Positions 46,010 through 56,920 of a stretch of 64,000 nucleotides of DNA are shown piece by piece (positions within the stretch are counted from its first letter, which is position 1; each line of letters opens with the position of its first letter). The position numbers and the translations under genes were made by a program. Source of the stretch: Ariolimax columbianus (lineage: Eukaryota > Mollusca > Gastropoda > Stylommatophora > Arionidae); contig JAVGWX010000007.1 of the NCBI GenBank assembly GCA_036924085.1, forward strand, positions 77,065,948-77,129,947, given 5' to 3'. The notes below the pieces were generated by a model. The model saw only the letters and a program-made list of their open reading frames with translations, did not search any database and was not told the origin of the DNA.

Positions 46010-46335
46010 GACTTGGCTTCGTTCGTTCTCAATCTCCCGCTACCAAACCCTGACACGTGTCTAAGTAGCAGAATGTAGTCAAGATAGCGGAATGCGTTGT
46101 GTCGTAGTTTACAGCTTGACTGCGATGTTTGCATCTTTCGGTCCAACACATCCGACTTCAGCAAGCATTTTTTGAGTACCGAGTTAGCATTCCCTCTTCG
46201 AACCCTTCTCCTTAGCCAGTCTGCTCTGTTCCAGGATCACCGCGTGGAGGTGTAGAAGGGTCTTGGCGCTCTGGTTCGCTGCTCCTGACGCTAGCAGTCA
46301 GCTATGGGTCGCTGACCTCTGCAGCTCATGCGCTC
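46010..46335 (-). mobile_element. SINE2, full-length copy with target-site duplication
   Basis: A 12-bp repeat, GTAGTGCTGTTT, flanks it at 45998-46009 and 46336-46347, defining a 326-bp element. Its minus-strand 5' half is a head with GTCAGGAGCAGCGAACCAGA and AGACTGGCTAAGGAGAAGGG. The 3' half is the SINE2 body with GCTGAAGTCGGATGTGTTGG and the end AACGAACGAAGCCAAG. The head alone also occurs at 60095-60260. The origin of the head (tRNA, 5S or other) was not determined. Confidence 0.9.
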
Positions 46336-46347
46336 GTAGTGCTGTTT

Positions 46348-46795
46348 CAATGAGAGTACTTAAGCCTCAATTATAATCGTAGTACAAAAGGAACATACAA
46401 AAATGTTTATTGTTTGTGCAACTGCATTTTCAAATTCGCGTCTGCCTGGTTTCCTAAAGCGATAGCGTTGCTCTGTATTTTGCGCTTTTCCGTCCACTAC
46501 ATCCTTTTTCGCTACGAATTTGTTAAAGGATTTACTCACAATAAGGACACAACCTTTCTATTCCATGACCCCAAACACAGGCATGTTTGATTGTTAGCGA
46601 TGCCGTTAATTGCTTCGTCAGTCGGCAAAAGTTGAAAACAATATTTGCTCTCATCATTTAACCGATACTGCAGTTTCATGACGTTTCTAGAATGCATGCT
46701 CAGATACGTCTTTGTGTTTAAATTACGTCTTTGATGTTTTTGTAGAAGACGATTTGAAAGAAAAAAAACCAGGCACGGCGGCTGTACACCTTTCA
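46348..46795. other. unassigned sequence
   Basis: No gene or repeat was recognised. Confidence 0.4.
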
Positions 46796-47348
46796 CATGA
46801 GGAATCTACGGCGTCTATTGGGGATTGGATGGAAAGAGAGAATGTCACACAATACGGTCTTACAGCATGTACTGGATGTTGAGCCATGGACGTTTACGGT
46901 GGTTGGGACACGTTTATCACATGGAAGAAGAGAGGCTGCCAAAGGATGTCCTTTATGGACAGCTACCCATTGGAGTTAGAAGAATCGGCTGCCGACACTG
47001 CGATTCAAGGACGTATGCAAGAGGGACATGAAGTCATGCGACATCCCATCCGAGGGCTGGGAAGAAATTGCTGAGGATCGAGCTATCTGGAGACAGTCAC
47101 TAGGAGGCGGCATAATGATGATGACACTCGTAGAGGTCTTCTGGCTACAGAGAAAAGAGAAAGACTGAAGAGATCGTGAAACAGCCAGACAAGCCAGCCT
47201 CCTCAGTATGGTTGTACGATCTGTGGCAGGGACTGTCACTCGCGGATCGTCCTTTACGGCCATAACAGACAGTGTCGAAATACAGGAGACAGAGCTGAAC
47301 AAAACATACAGGGCACACGCGCAGGATCTATAGAAACTAAGACGCCTT
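46796..47348 (+). mobile_element. RTE-like LINE, 3' part with zinc-finger C-terminus
   Basis: Pieces in three frames follow the RTE post-RT region: RNLRRLLGIGWKERM, LRWLGHVYHMEEERLPKDVL, YGQLPIG, a CKRDMKSCDIPSEGWEEIAE-like stretch (about 47010-47075), and a C-terminal C-x2-C...H...C finger near 47213-47275. It is frameshifted. LINE J inserted at its 3' side. Confidence 0.75.
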
Positions 47349-47359
47349 TGATGGGGTTT

Positions 47360-48137
47360 CTTCTTCTTCTCCTTCTTCTTCTTCTTCTTCTTCTTCTTCT
47401 TCTTCTTCTTCTTCTTCTTCTTCGTACGCAGTAGAACGTCAACCTTTATTTTTTCGAAAAAAGCAGCGGTCATCCTGAGGTTGTCGACACTGCCATAGAG
47501 CTTGTCTTGTGTTGCCATTGGTGATGGCCACATCTGCTCTCTCTCTGATCCTCGTATGTTGAGCAGTTTTGCAGCAAATGTTCGGTGGTCATTTTCCCGG
47601 TACCACACGGGCATTCGCCAGTGCCACCTATCTTCAATTTGTTGAATAGGTGGTACCTCAGTCTATTGTGGCCAGTGCGAAGTCTGAAGACCACGACCTG
47701 CTCTCCTATGCATCGTTTTTTGTGTATCCAGTATGTTTGGTTTCCCATTTGGTCATGTATCTAGCTCTAATAAGCCGTTTTGACTCTTAGTAGGTCATAC
47801 TAGTATCTGGTTGTGGTAGTCTTGCACCTTCTTTTGCCAGTCTGTCTGCCTACTCATTGCCTTGGATGTTGCAGTGGGATGGAACCCACTGCACCACTAC
47901 CCTTTTTGGTGCGGACTGCTGGCATAGTTGACAGAGTACTGCTCTTAAATCATTAAGTTCAGTATTGTTCTGGCTTTTTAGTGCTGTGACTACGGCCAAG
48001 GTATCTGTAAGCAGGACTATATGGCTTTCATTCTTTTTACCTGTCACCATTTCTTCCACTGCCGCCCTCAGTGCCTCTGCCTCCGCTCTGAAATTGTTGT
48101 GTATTTTCCAGGAGCGAATGACAGTGTTAATTTTCTG
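47360..48137 (-). mobile_element. LINE J, 5'-truncated copy
   Basis: The minus strand starts in RNase H (ITLSFAPGKYTT), then EEMVTGKKNESHIVLLTDTL, SAPKRVVVQWVPSHCNIQGN, and the C-terminus QVVVFRLRTGHNRLRYHLFN...AAFFEKIKVDV, followed by a (GAA)n tail (TTC run at 47359-47422). An 11-bp duplication, TGATGGGGTTT, lies at 47349-47359 and 48138-48148. The frame is broken at several points. Confidence 0.92.
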
Positions 48138-48148
48138 TGATGGGGTTT

Positions 48149-48361
48149 GAAATCTATCGTTGGAAAAGTCTCGCTAGTCACGCCCTCTTGCCTCTCTCGT
48201 GCCAAATAAATGTATGTTCATCTAAAAATAATGATAATTGATGCAAAGGTCCTGTCGGAATTTGGTTTATTGTTATCCCTCCCACACTGGCCGCGTTATA
48301 ATATATATCCTATTCAAATGATATGTTTGAGTAATATTAATGTAAATTATTAGTTCTAGTC
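48149..48361. other. short unassigned stretch after the LINE J insertion
   Basis: The first part should continue the host RTE-like LINE's 3' side. No motif is clear. Confidence 0.3.
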
Positions 48362-48705
48362 ATTAGACCCTGTTCAGGTCCCATCTCTGGCGGGAGCTGG
48401 ATGTAGCCAGGAGGATAATGTCCTGCTTAGCGGACTAGGCTCGAGCAGCTTATTACTCCACTATAGAGGGAGAGAGGGGTTAACTGATGTGGGAGTCCAT
48501 CTTAAATGACTCAAATAATAGAGCAAAGTAGACGCACTGCCTGTTGGGCGCCATCTATACTGTTCTTTACAAACCACCTAGCCATGGCCGGTGTTATGCC
48601 ATGTCACACAGTTAATCGCCGTGCGACATGCTCTCTGTGAAGCAGTGGTGCTATTATTGTCTTTGTCATACACTTAAGAACCCGACAAACCACTCGGGAT
48701 ATTAA
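48362..48705 (+). mobile_element. dispersed repeat family E, longest copy
   Basis: It starts AGACCCTGTTCAGGTCCCAT and GAGCTGGATGTAGCCAGGAG, then GGCTCGAGCAGCTTATTACT, GGCGCCATCTATACTG, CCATGGCCGGTGTTATGCCA and TTGTCATACACTTAAGAACC. It is the best guide to the family's extent (about 340 bp). The class is unknown. Confidence 0.75.
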
Positions 48706-48940
48706 CTTTAATTGGTGTTACGAATTTTAAATGGGGAACGGTCATCAGAGCGTTTTGGATTTCGATATTCTGACCACCTGAACAGGCGTTCAAATCCTTG
48801 GAAAAGCATAGAATCTTTCAATCTGATGTTAAATATTAACCTAACCTGTACAGTGCATGACGACTGCGGGAACAGGCAACGTTTATTCCTCAGCTCTAAT
48901 AATCTTTCTAGGGTACTTCAGTAATAGGAATAGACGCTAA
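48706..48940 (+). mobile_element. SINE3 copy
   Basis: The head GAACGGTCATCAGAGCG...GCGTTCAAATCC has a good box B. The body is ACAGTGCATGACGACTGC, TTTATTCCTCAGCTC and GGGTACTTCAGTAATAGGAA. Confidence 0.7.
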
Positions 48941-49504
48941 AATGACAGTATTTATATATTAGTAAAAATGGTTTTGTTGTTTTTATTCATCGTTGTGTGT
49001 ACTTGTTTTTCATTGATCAAATAACACCATTCTATTATGATTGTATGCAAGTACCCCAATGCGCGAAAGATAACGATATCAAACGCGAATGTTAGTCTTT
49101 AAAAGTAATTTAGTTAATATTGAATTTGCGTCTAATTATTTTTTGTAATGCATTTTTATATTCTGAATCATAATTCAATTTATTCATGTAATTTTATTTT
49201 CCAGTATTGGCTCAAGCTAGTTATTATACCATTCTCGTTGAATATTGCGAGTTTACATCTTCTTTCAAATACAAACATTAGCTATGCTATGCTATTAAAG
49301 CTTTTTGAAACATGCTGTGTTCTGTTGTTTGAATGATATCAACAACTGTTTCTTTATGTGTTCACGTTAAGGCCAGGGGGACTGGGACGCTAGTCCAGTC
49401 AGGTAAAACATACTGACCAGGACATCGAGTCAGCGTCAGGTACAACATACTGACCAGGACATCGAGTCAGGGTCAGGCACAATGCACTTACTAATATCAC
49501 AACC
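48941..49504. other. AT-rich sequence with a short tandem repeat
   Basis: No gene was recognised. A 37-bp unit (GTCAGGTAMAACATACTGAC...) occurs twice at about 49398-49480. Confidence 0.5.
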
Positions 49505-49740
49505 TCTCTTACATATAACGTTCCCTGGAAACAAGCTGTTTTCAAGGCAGCCTGGCTGAGGAGATGTGGATCGTCATGATGAATCCAAACATAGCACTGG
49601 AGGACGGCGGTCCACCTTCATCAGCATGCTCGGGATGTGAGGAAAGCTACTACAGCCCGTCACTTAACGTCCTTTTCTGGGCGCACAAAAGAGTAAACTT
49701 ACTCATTGTGGCCATTAAACAACAACAGCAACAACGTTTA
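49505..49740 (+). mobile_element. dispersed repeat family C
   Basis: It runs CGTTCCCTGGAAACAAGCTG, TTCAAGGCAGCCTGGCTGAG, GGTCCACCTTCATCAGCATG and GTGGCCATTAAACAACAACA. It is the best-preserved copy and defines the sense orientation with an (AAC)n tail. Confidence 0.75.
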
Positions 49741-49976
49741 GACTATCATTGCAGAATTATTTTGGTTTTTTTTAAGAAGCTCTACAGATTATGAGTTAGC
49801 GGATGAGTATTAGAGGCCGCTAACGGAGCAGAACTAAAAGCTTTCTCTAGTTTGTTTAGGCTGACGTGGCTTGTATCTTATCTAAATTGTAAGTAGTTTA
49901 AACATGCCGTGAGAAGTTAATACTAGTGTTTGCGATAACAACTAGGAATAACCCGCCAAGATGACGGAAGTAAATC

Positions 49977-50041
49977 AAAACCTGTAATGTAATTTAACAG
50001 CAACCTTGACCTTACAGCAGATCCCCGTTGGTGTAGCCAAC
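49977..50041 (+). repeat. 65-bp direct repeat, left copy
   Basis: AAAACCTGTAATGTAATTTA...GTTGGTGTAGCCAAC is repeated at 56921-56985 with a single difference (CAACC versus CAGCC). The two copies bracket the rDNA/LINE J block. Confidence 0.97.
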
Positions 50042-50484
50042 TATACTGTTGTCAGTCCGTGGTGATTTATCTAAGGCTTATAGCAGAGCTCGACAGTTCG
50101 TCTCGCTGGTGGTCAGACTCTCGCAAAGAGCTTGTGACCGGCAAATGGAAAGCAGGAATCGTGCCTGAAGGCCCTGTGTTCTCCCGGGGACCAACCCTCG
50201 GGAGAAGGGCAGGCCGGCAGGCCAAATTGTCTCTAGTCCCAGTGAAATTCATCGCCGAGGTCGTTGGGATCCGTTCTGCACAGAGCGCTGCCATCCCTCC
50301 TCGAGCGAGCCCGGTCGGTCGGTCGTCTGGTGCGTGTAGGGGCCTCTGTCAGGCGGTCCTAGGTTGACGGAGTGAGGGACGGGTGGAACGTTCCGTCAGT
50401 CGGTCCCTGCGGCCGTCCCAGTGAGGCTTTTTACACAACTGTCCTCCGCCGACCGGTGTGTGCGCTACGTACGTCTCCGACAGA
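50042..50484 (+). other. rRNA 5' external transcribed spacer-like segment
   Basis: GC-rich sequence directly upstream of an 18S start, as in a pre-rRNA. It is assigned by position; spacers are not conserved enough to recognise by eye. It begins exactly at the end of the 65-bp repeat. Confidence 0.6.
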
Positions 50485-51549
50485 TATCTGGTTGATCCTG
50501 CCAGTAGTCATATGCTTGTCTCAAAGATTAAGCCATGCATGTCTAAGTTCACACTGTCTCACGGTGAAACCGCGAATGGCTCATTAAATCAGTCGAGGTT
50601 CCTTAGATGACACGATCCTACTTGGATAACTGTGGCAATTCTAGAGCTAATACATGCTTACCAAGCTCCGACCCTCGCGGAAAGAGCGCTTTTATTAGTT
50701 CAAAACCAATCGTCGTTTCCCCTCGCGAGGGTGCGGCGTTCCCACTGGTGACTCTGGATAACTTTGTGCTGATCGCATGGCCTCAAGTGCCGGCAACGCA
50801 TCTTTCAAATGTCTGCCCTATCAAATGTCGATGGTACGTGACATGCCTACCATGTTTGTAACGGGTAATGGGGAATCAGGGTTCGATTCCGGAGAGGGAG
50901 CATGAGAAACGGCTACCACATCCAAGGAAGGCAGCAGGCGCGCAACTTACCCACTCCCGGCACGGGTGCCAGCAGCCGCGGAAATTCCAGCTCCAATAGC
51001 GTAAATTAAAGTTGTTGCAGTTAAAAAGCTCGTAGTTGGATCTCAGGCGCAGGCGGGCGGTCCGGCTCGCGCCGGTTCACTGCCCGTTGTCTCCTGCCCT
51101 GCCGGCTCTCTCCCACGGGTGCTCTTCGCTGAGCGTCCTGTGTGGCCGGCGCGTTTACTTTGAAAAAATTAGAGTGTTCAAAGCAAGCCTCGGCTGCCTG
51201 AATAATGATGCATGGAATAATGGAATAGGACCTCGGTTCTATTTTGTTGGTTTTCGGAACTGGAGGTAATGATTAACAGGGACAAAGGGGGGGGGGGGGG
51301 GGCATTCGTATTGCGGTGTTAGAGGTGAAATTCTTGGATCGCCGCAAGACGAGCTACTGCGAAAGCATTTGTCAAGAATGTTTTCATTAATCAAGAACGA
51401 AAGTCAGAGGCGCGAAGACGATCAGATACCGTCGTAGTTCTGACCATAAACGATGCCGACTAGCGATCCGCAGGAGTTGCTTCGATGACTCTGCGGGCAG
51501 CTTCCGAGAAACCAAAGTGTTTGGGTTCCGGGGGAAGTATGGTTGCAAA

Positions 51550-51598
<49 letters not shown>

Positions 51599-51663
51599 GC
51601 GGCTTAATTTGACTCAACACGGCCAACACTGAAGTGACTGACATGTCGAGACCACTTTCCTTG
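50485..51663 (+). pseudogene. 18S rRNA, 5' two thirds (truncated)
   Basis: It starts TATCTGGTTGATCCTGCCAG and runs collinear with eukaryotic 18S through GCCAGCAGCCGCGGAAATTC, the V4 region, GTTAGAGGTGAAATTCTTGG and GGAATTGACGGAAGGGCACC to GCGGCTTAATTTGACTCAAC. It then degrades (ACACTGAAGTGACTGACATG) and stops near 51663. A 16-base G run at 51288-51303 replaces a few bases of normal 18S. The last third, including the 3' minor domain, is absent, so this cannot give a working small-subunit rRNA. Confidence 0.93.
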
Positions 51664-52450
51664 GGTCTAATATGGAATTGGTGCTGGATTTAGACCCTCA
51701 GAAATCTGGGGTTATGCCCTCTGTGGCTCGGTTGGTCTGCATCCAGTGTTTGATAAATGAATTGACGGAAGAGCACTATCAGGAGTGGAGCCTGCGGCTT
51801 AATTTGACTCAACACGCAAATACGGTAGAACGACTGACAAATCGAGAGCACTTTCGTTGGGTCTAATAGTGAACGTGTGCTGGTATTAGACCCACGGAAA
51901 ACAGGTCAGCTCTCTAACCTTCTAATGAAGGATCGCTACGGAAACCGTGTCTTAACACCGCGGAAACCGCAGGCTCCAGATACCTAGTCCCGGACAAACA
52001 AAAGCCCTCGATTAATTCGTTCTGGTCAAAAAATGAACGAGTGCTGGAAATAGACCATCGGAAGACAGGTCAGTTTTACCCTACAAATGACAGGGCGTTG
52101 CTACGGAAATCTTGCTCAACTCGAGAGGAACCGCAGACATTTGGTTCACGTACCAGGCTGATAAGCCAATGGCGCGAGGCTACCATGTGAGGGATTACGG
52201 CCGGACGCTTGTTAGCCGGAATCCCGCCCAAATTCTCAGCACCACTGCAATGGGAGGCTTCGATATGGTCGGGACCTGGGGATCGCGCCTCAACCCAACC
52301 AGGTCGAGCCACAGAAAGAGGTCTTTTTCATCCGCTGATCAAAGCGGGCGGATAGCTGCTCGATATTCACCCTATACGGCGATGGGGTGCGAAACCACCA
52401 ACATAAGACTTAGTTTTTGGTCGGGGTGTCGAAAACAGTAGAGCAGCCAC
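51664..52450 (+). pseudogene. 28S rRNA 3'-end fragments in three degenerate copies, with a second 18S piece
   Basis: Copy 1 (about 51664-51720) and copy 2 (about 51858-51990) resemble the 28S stretch around GTGAGCTGGGTTTAGACC. Copy 3 (about 52020-52300) is longest and contains GACAGGTCAGTTTTACCCTA, CGAGAGGAACCGCAGACATT, AGCCAATGGCGCGAGGCTAC and GGAATCCCGCCCAAATT, the part just after the sarcin-ricin region to near the 28S end. Between copies 1 and 2 an 18S piece recurs (51757-51855, ATTGACGGAAGAGCACTATC) and joins 28S sequence at the same place as in the first junction. The order is therefore 18S-28S-18S-28S-28S. The end near 52450 may include 3' spacer. The sequence is too diverged to be functional. 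Confidence 0.75.
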
Positions 52451-55400
52451 CACACTGTGAACTGTAGAGACTCACTCCTTGACCACGAGATATGTCCGCA
52501 AACCAGGCGAACAACATCTTCGCGACATTACCAGGCTTGTCCCCTGGTTAAATGCACTTCTGCTTCGATATCTACCTCTGTACGCTATCAGCCATACCAA
52601 TGGACGCAGAAGAGATGCAGACTAGCGGACATTGCACACCTGCCCCACTGTGTCAACATCCCAGGTGGCGGGGAATGCTAGGCGTACCATCCATGCTTAG
52701 AGGCCAAGAAAATAAAGGGAGAAAGAGATACCCCACTCACATGCAAATGCTACGTTTCTGGCAGGACATGACGATCCTGGGGTACAGACACACTGGACTG
52801 CCTCTCTTCCGGGTAAACCACTCCATATCATATATCATCTCATATATCACCACCGCACTCTATAGACACGAGTAGTGAAGACTCGTTAGTCTGGTAAGAC
52901 AACTTCCATAAGAGAGACAACTCTGATCATAAACAACTGCTGCCTTGCAGATAGGCTGGGGACAGCCAAAGGCTAAGGAGGGCATCCCTACAGAAACGCC
53001 TGTTGAAATCGGATGCACGGGGCCGCAAGCCTAACAAAACAGTGCAACGTAAATCGCAGTATGATGACAGTACAACCGATCAGAAAAACGTATGGCGCTC
53101 CTCCTGCGGAGTCCCGCCAGGCAGCGATAGTGCCGGGCCTCACGCCTCGAAGGGGCCCACCTTTGACTACTGGTGGTCACCCACCCATGTGTCGTGGAGT
53201 CAAGGCACATGGCTATGGGGCAACTTTTATTGACCAAAAACTCAAGACCCTCAAAATACTACAGTGGAATGCGGAGGGTGTCGTTAATAAAAAGCTTTCC
53301 CTAACACATCACCTTCATGAAGGTAAGATTGACGTGGCATGTATCCAAGAAACGCACCTCAACAAAAACCATAAATTCTCAATCAGAGGATACCAGACCT
53401 TCCGTCTCGATAGAGAAGGTCACAAAGGAGGGGTCCTGATACTGACCCGAAACTGCATACCGAGTAGCGCGGTATCTGTCAATCACACCGGACAAGCAGA
53501 AATTGTAGGAGTTGACATAATGGCTCAAGAGACGAAGCTCCGTATTTTCAATCTGTACGGACCACCAAATAAATCCATATCGCTCTCGAGTATGAACGTC
53601 AAAGACTCCAATTGCATAGTAGTTTGAGACTTCAACAGCCACTCGGAGAGATAGGGATACTCGGACACAGACAGTAGAGGTGACGAAGTGGAAGATTGGG
53701 AGATAGACACAAATCTCTCCCTAATTAATAGGCTGGAGGATAGCGCTAGTTTCTATTCTAGAACATGGCATACCACCTCGACTCCAGATTTGGCCTTCTC
53801 CACACAGGACATACACCATAAAATAGACCGCCAGGTGCTAAAGCAACTGGTAGGTAGCGACCACAGACCGATCAGGCTAGACATTGATATGGATGTAGGC
53901 CCACAGGAAACAAAACCGCTCCCACGTTGGAATTACAAACGAGCCGACTGGGACAGATTTGCAATCCTAACAGACGGGCTGTGTGAAACCATCAACACAC
54001 GAAACAACAAAACGAAGCCCATGGTGGAAAGCCTTAGCAAGGCAATAATGCAAGCCGCCACTGAAACCATCCCAAGAGGGGCTAGGAAAAACTATAAGCC
54101 CTATTGGAATGATGAGTTGCAGAAAGCGGAAGATGCAGTAACACATGCTAGGAACATGGCAGAGGGAGAACAATCTATGGAGGAAAACATCGCCCTCAAA
54201 GCCGCCACGGCGAAATACAAATACGCTCTCAAGCAAACAGCAAGAGAGAGCTGGAAAAACAAAACGGAAAGCCTAAACCTGGACAAAGAAGGGAACAAGC
54301 TATGGAAGCTAGTCAGAGCCATGAATGACGAAACCCCGTCAAACAAACAAATTACCATCAAGCAGGGCGAAAACTTGCTCACTGGTAAAAAAGCTGCAAA
54401 CGCTTTTGTCGATCACTATGCCAGAGCAAACCACATCGAGGTCCCTGCAGATAGGCATACAGACATTAGTGAAGAGCAAAAGGGGCACGACAACATCAGT
54501 ACGGCACCTGAAGAGCATTTGATGGCCAAATTAACAATGAGCGAAATGGAAGAGGCCATGGGAACATTAAAGAAAAGGAAATCTCCCGGAAAAGATGGGA
54601 TAACAAACGCTGATGGGGTTGGGCCAAACAGGAAGCTGCTATCGGTCCTGAACCAAAGCTGGAAAAGGGGAATTGTACCCCAGGCATGGAAAGACGCAGT
54701 ACTGGTACCAGTACCATAAAAAGGAAAGGACAAAACAGATCCAAATGGATACAGGCCTATCAGCCTCCTGAGCTGTGTCGGCAAACTGATGGAACGTATG
54801 ATAAACACCAGAATGATGTGGCATCTGGAAGAAAAACGAATACCAATTCCACCGCAAGCCGGCTTTAGACAGCACAGATCCACTGAGGACCAGGTCATCC
54901 TCATAGCCCAGGAAATAGAAGATGCCTACCAGGCACAGAAGCACACAGTAGCTGTTTGGGTGGTTCTGGAAAAGGCATTTGACAAAGTCTGGAAAGATGG
55001 ACTTAGAGTCAAGCTAAGAAGAAGTGATGTCTGGGGGAAAATGTACAAGTGGATCAACCACTACCTCAAAAACAGAACGGCCAGAGTCCAAGTACAAGGG
55101 CAGATGAGCAGAAAAGTGACACTCGAGCAGGGAGTACCCCAAGGGGGAGTACTGTCACCCACACTCTTCCTGGTGTATATAAACGACATTACAGAGAATA
55201 TACCAAGAAGAGTCCATAGCTCAATGTTTGCAGACGATCTGGCTATGTGGACATCTGAAAAGAATCTCACCATAGCAAGAAATCGGATGCAGCAGGCCCT
55301 AACATCGCTGGAAGAGTGGGCGAACTCATGGCTGGTCAAAATAAACGAGGAGAAAACCACATGCACAATATTCTCGCCTTTAATCAAACCCCAAAATACC

Positions 55401-56920
55401 AAGTTAAGTTTAAATGGCAAATTCCTGCAGCCAAACGACAACCCAAACTATCTGGGAGTTACATTTGATCGGCGCATGACATGGAAAAGTCAGATCGAGA
55501 GAAACCGAATGAGAGCCAGAGAAAGAAGGGCAATCATGAGGAAACTTGCTGGCACAAGCTGGGGAACAGACGAAAGCATACTAAAGAAACTGTACACTGG
55601 AAGAGTGAGACCAGTTCTCGAGTATGGCATTGCGGCATGGACAACAGCAGCAAAGGCGAACTTCGATAAAGTTAGCAAACTTCAAAACCAAGCCATGAGA
55701 GTTATAACAGGAGGCATGAAGTCAACGCCAATTGTAGAACTTGAAAAGATTACAAAACTGCAATCCATGACCGATAGAAGAGACTGCAGAGCCCAGCTGC
55801 AGTCAGAGAAACTCCGAAGACTGACCGACCATCCAATGCACCAGAGACTAAACAATTTGGGAAATGGGAAACTAAAGCGGAGAAACTTTGCAGAAATAGC
55901 CAAAGCAAATATGCACGAAGATCCCATAAACGCACTAACAACACCAAAACCCATCAGTACTGTACGAAAACCTACCTGGAGGCAGGATATATTTCCAGAG
56001 GTGGTAGAAAATATACTAGGTATTGGAAACAAAAACTGCCAGACTGAAAAAGAAAGGAGAGATATTACCCTAAGCTTTATATCGAAAAACTACCCAAGCA
56101 TGGACTGGACCCATGCATACACCGACGGTTCTGTAACAAACACTACACAGAACGGAGGGGCAGGAGCATTCCTGAACCTACCAAATGGCAGAAAAATAAC
56201 ACTGTCATTCGCTACTGGTAAGTACACAAGCAATTTCAGAGCGGAAGCAGAGGCACTGAGGGCGGCAGTGGAAGAAATGGTGACACATAAAGAAAATGAA
56301 AGCCATATAGTCCTGCTTACAGATGCTCTCGCCGTAGTCACAGCGCTAAAAAGCCAGAAAAACACTGAGCAGCACTCTGCAAACTGTGCCAGCAGTCCGC
56401 ACCAAAAAGGGTAGTGGTACAGTGGGTCCCATCACACTGCAACATCAAAGGCAACGAGGAGGCAGTCAGACTAGCAAAAGAAGGTGCGAGACTACCACAA
56501 ACAGATACTAGTATGACGTACGAAGAGTCAAAACGGCTTATCAAAGCCAGATACATGACCAAATGGGAAACAGAACATACTAGTTCCACCAAAAACGATG
56601 CCTATTACCAGTTGAACAGAAAAGAGCAGGTCGTTGTCTTCAGACTTCGCACTGGCCACAATAGACTGAGGTACCATCTATTCAACAAATTGAAGATAGG
56701 TGGTACCGACGAATGCCCGTGCGGTACCGTTAAAATGACCGCTGAACATCTTCTGCAGAACTGCCCGACATACGAGGATCAGACAAAGCAGATGTGGCCA
56801 TCACCAGTGGAACTGCAAGACAAGCTCTATGGCAGTGTCGACAGCCTCAGGATGACCGCCGCTTTTTTCGAAAAAATAATGGTTATTGTCTGACTGCGTA
56901 CGAAGAAGAAGAAGAAGAAG
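52451..56920 (+). mobile_element. LINE J, longest copy (I/Jockey-like with RNase H)
   Basis: Bases 52550-52740 weakly resemble an ORF1 zinc-knuckle remnant. A SINE1-like scrap (GTTGAAATCGGATGCACGGG) lies at 52997. ORF2 runs in one frame from 53013 to about 56375. The endonuclease has LQWNAEGVVNKK, CIQETHLNKN, GGVLILTRN and GSDHRPIRLDI. The RT has PGKDGI, YRPISLLSCVGKLMERM, AGFRQHRSTEDQ, motif A VVLEKAFDKVW (Val replaces the first Asp), QGVPQGGVLSPTLF and FADDLAMW (55227). RNase H has YTDGSVT (56118), FRAEAEAL and LLTDALAVV. A frameshift near 56370 leads to VVVQWVPSHCNIKGNEEAVR and the C-terminus (stop 56891-56893). In-frame stops at 53625, 53653 and 54717 also inactivate it. It ends in (GAA)n next to the 65-bp repeat. 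Confidence 0.92.

Noticed and set aside
50485..52450. A functional ribosomal RNA gene
   Set aside because: The 18S lacks its last third, contains a G-run replacement, and is fused to scrambled 28S pieces.
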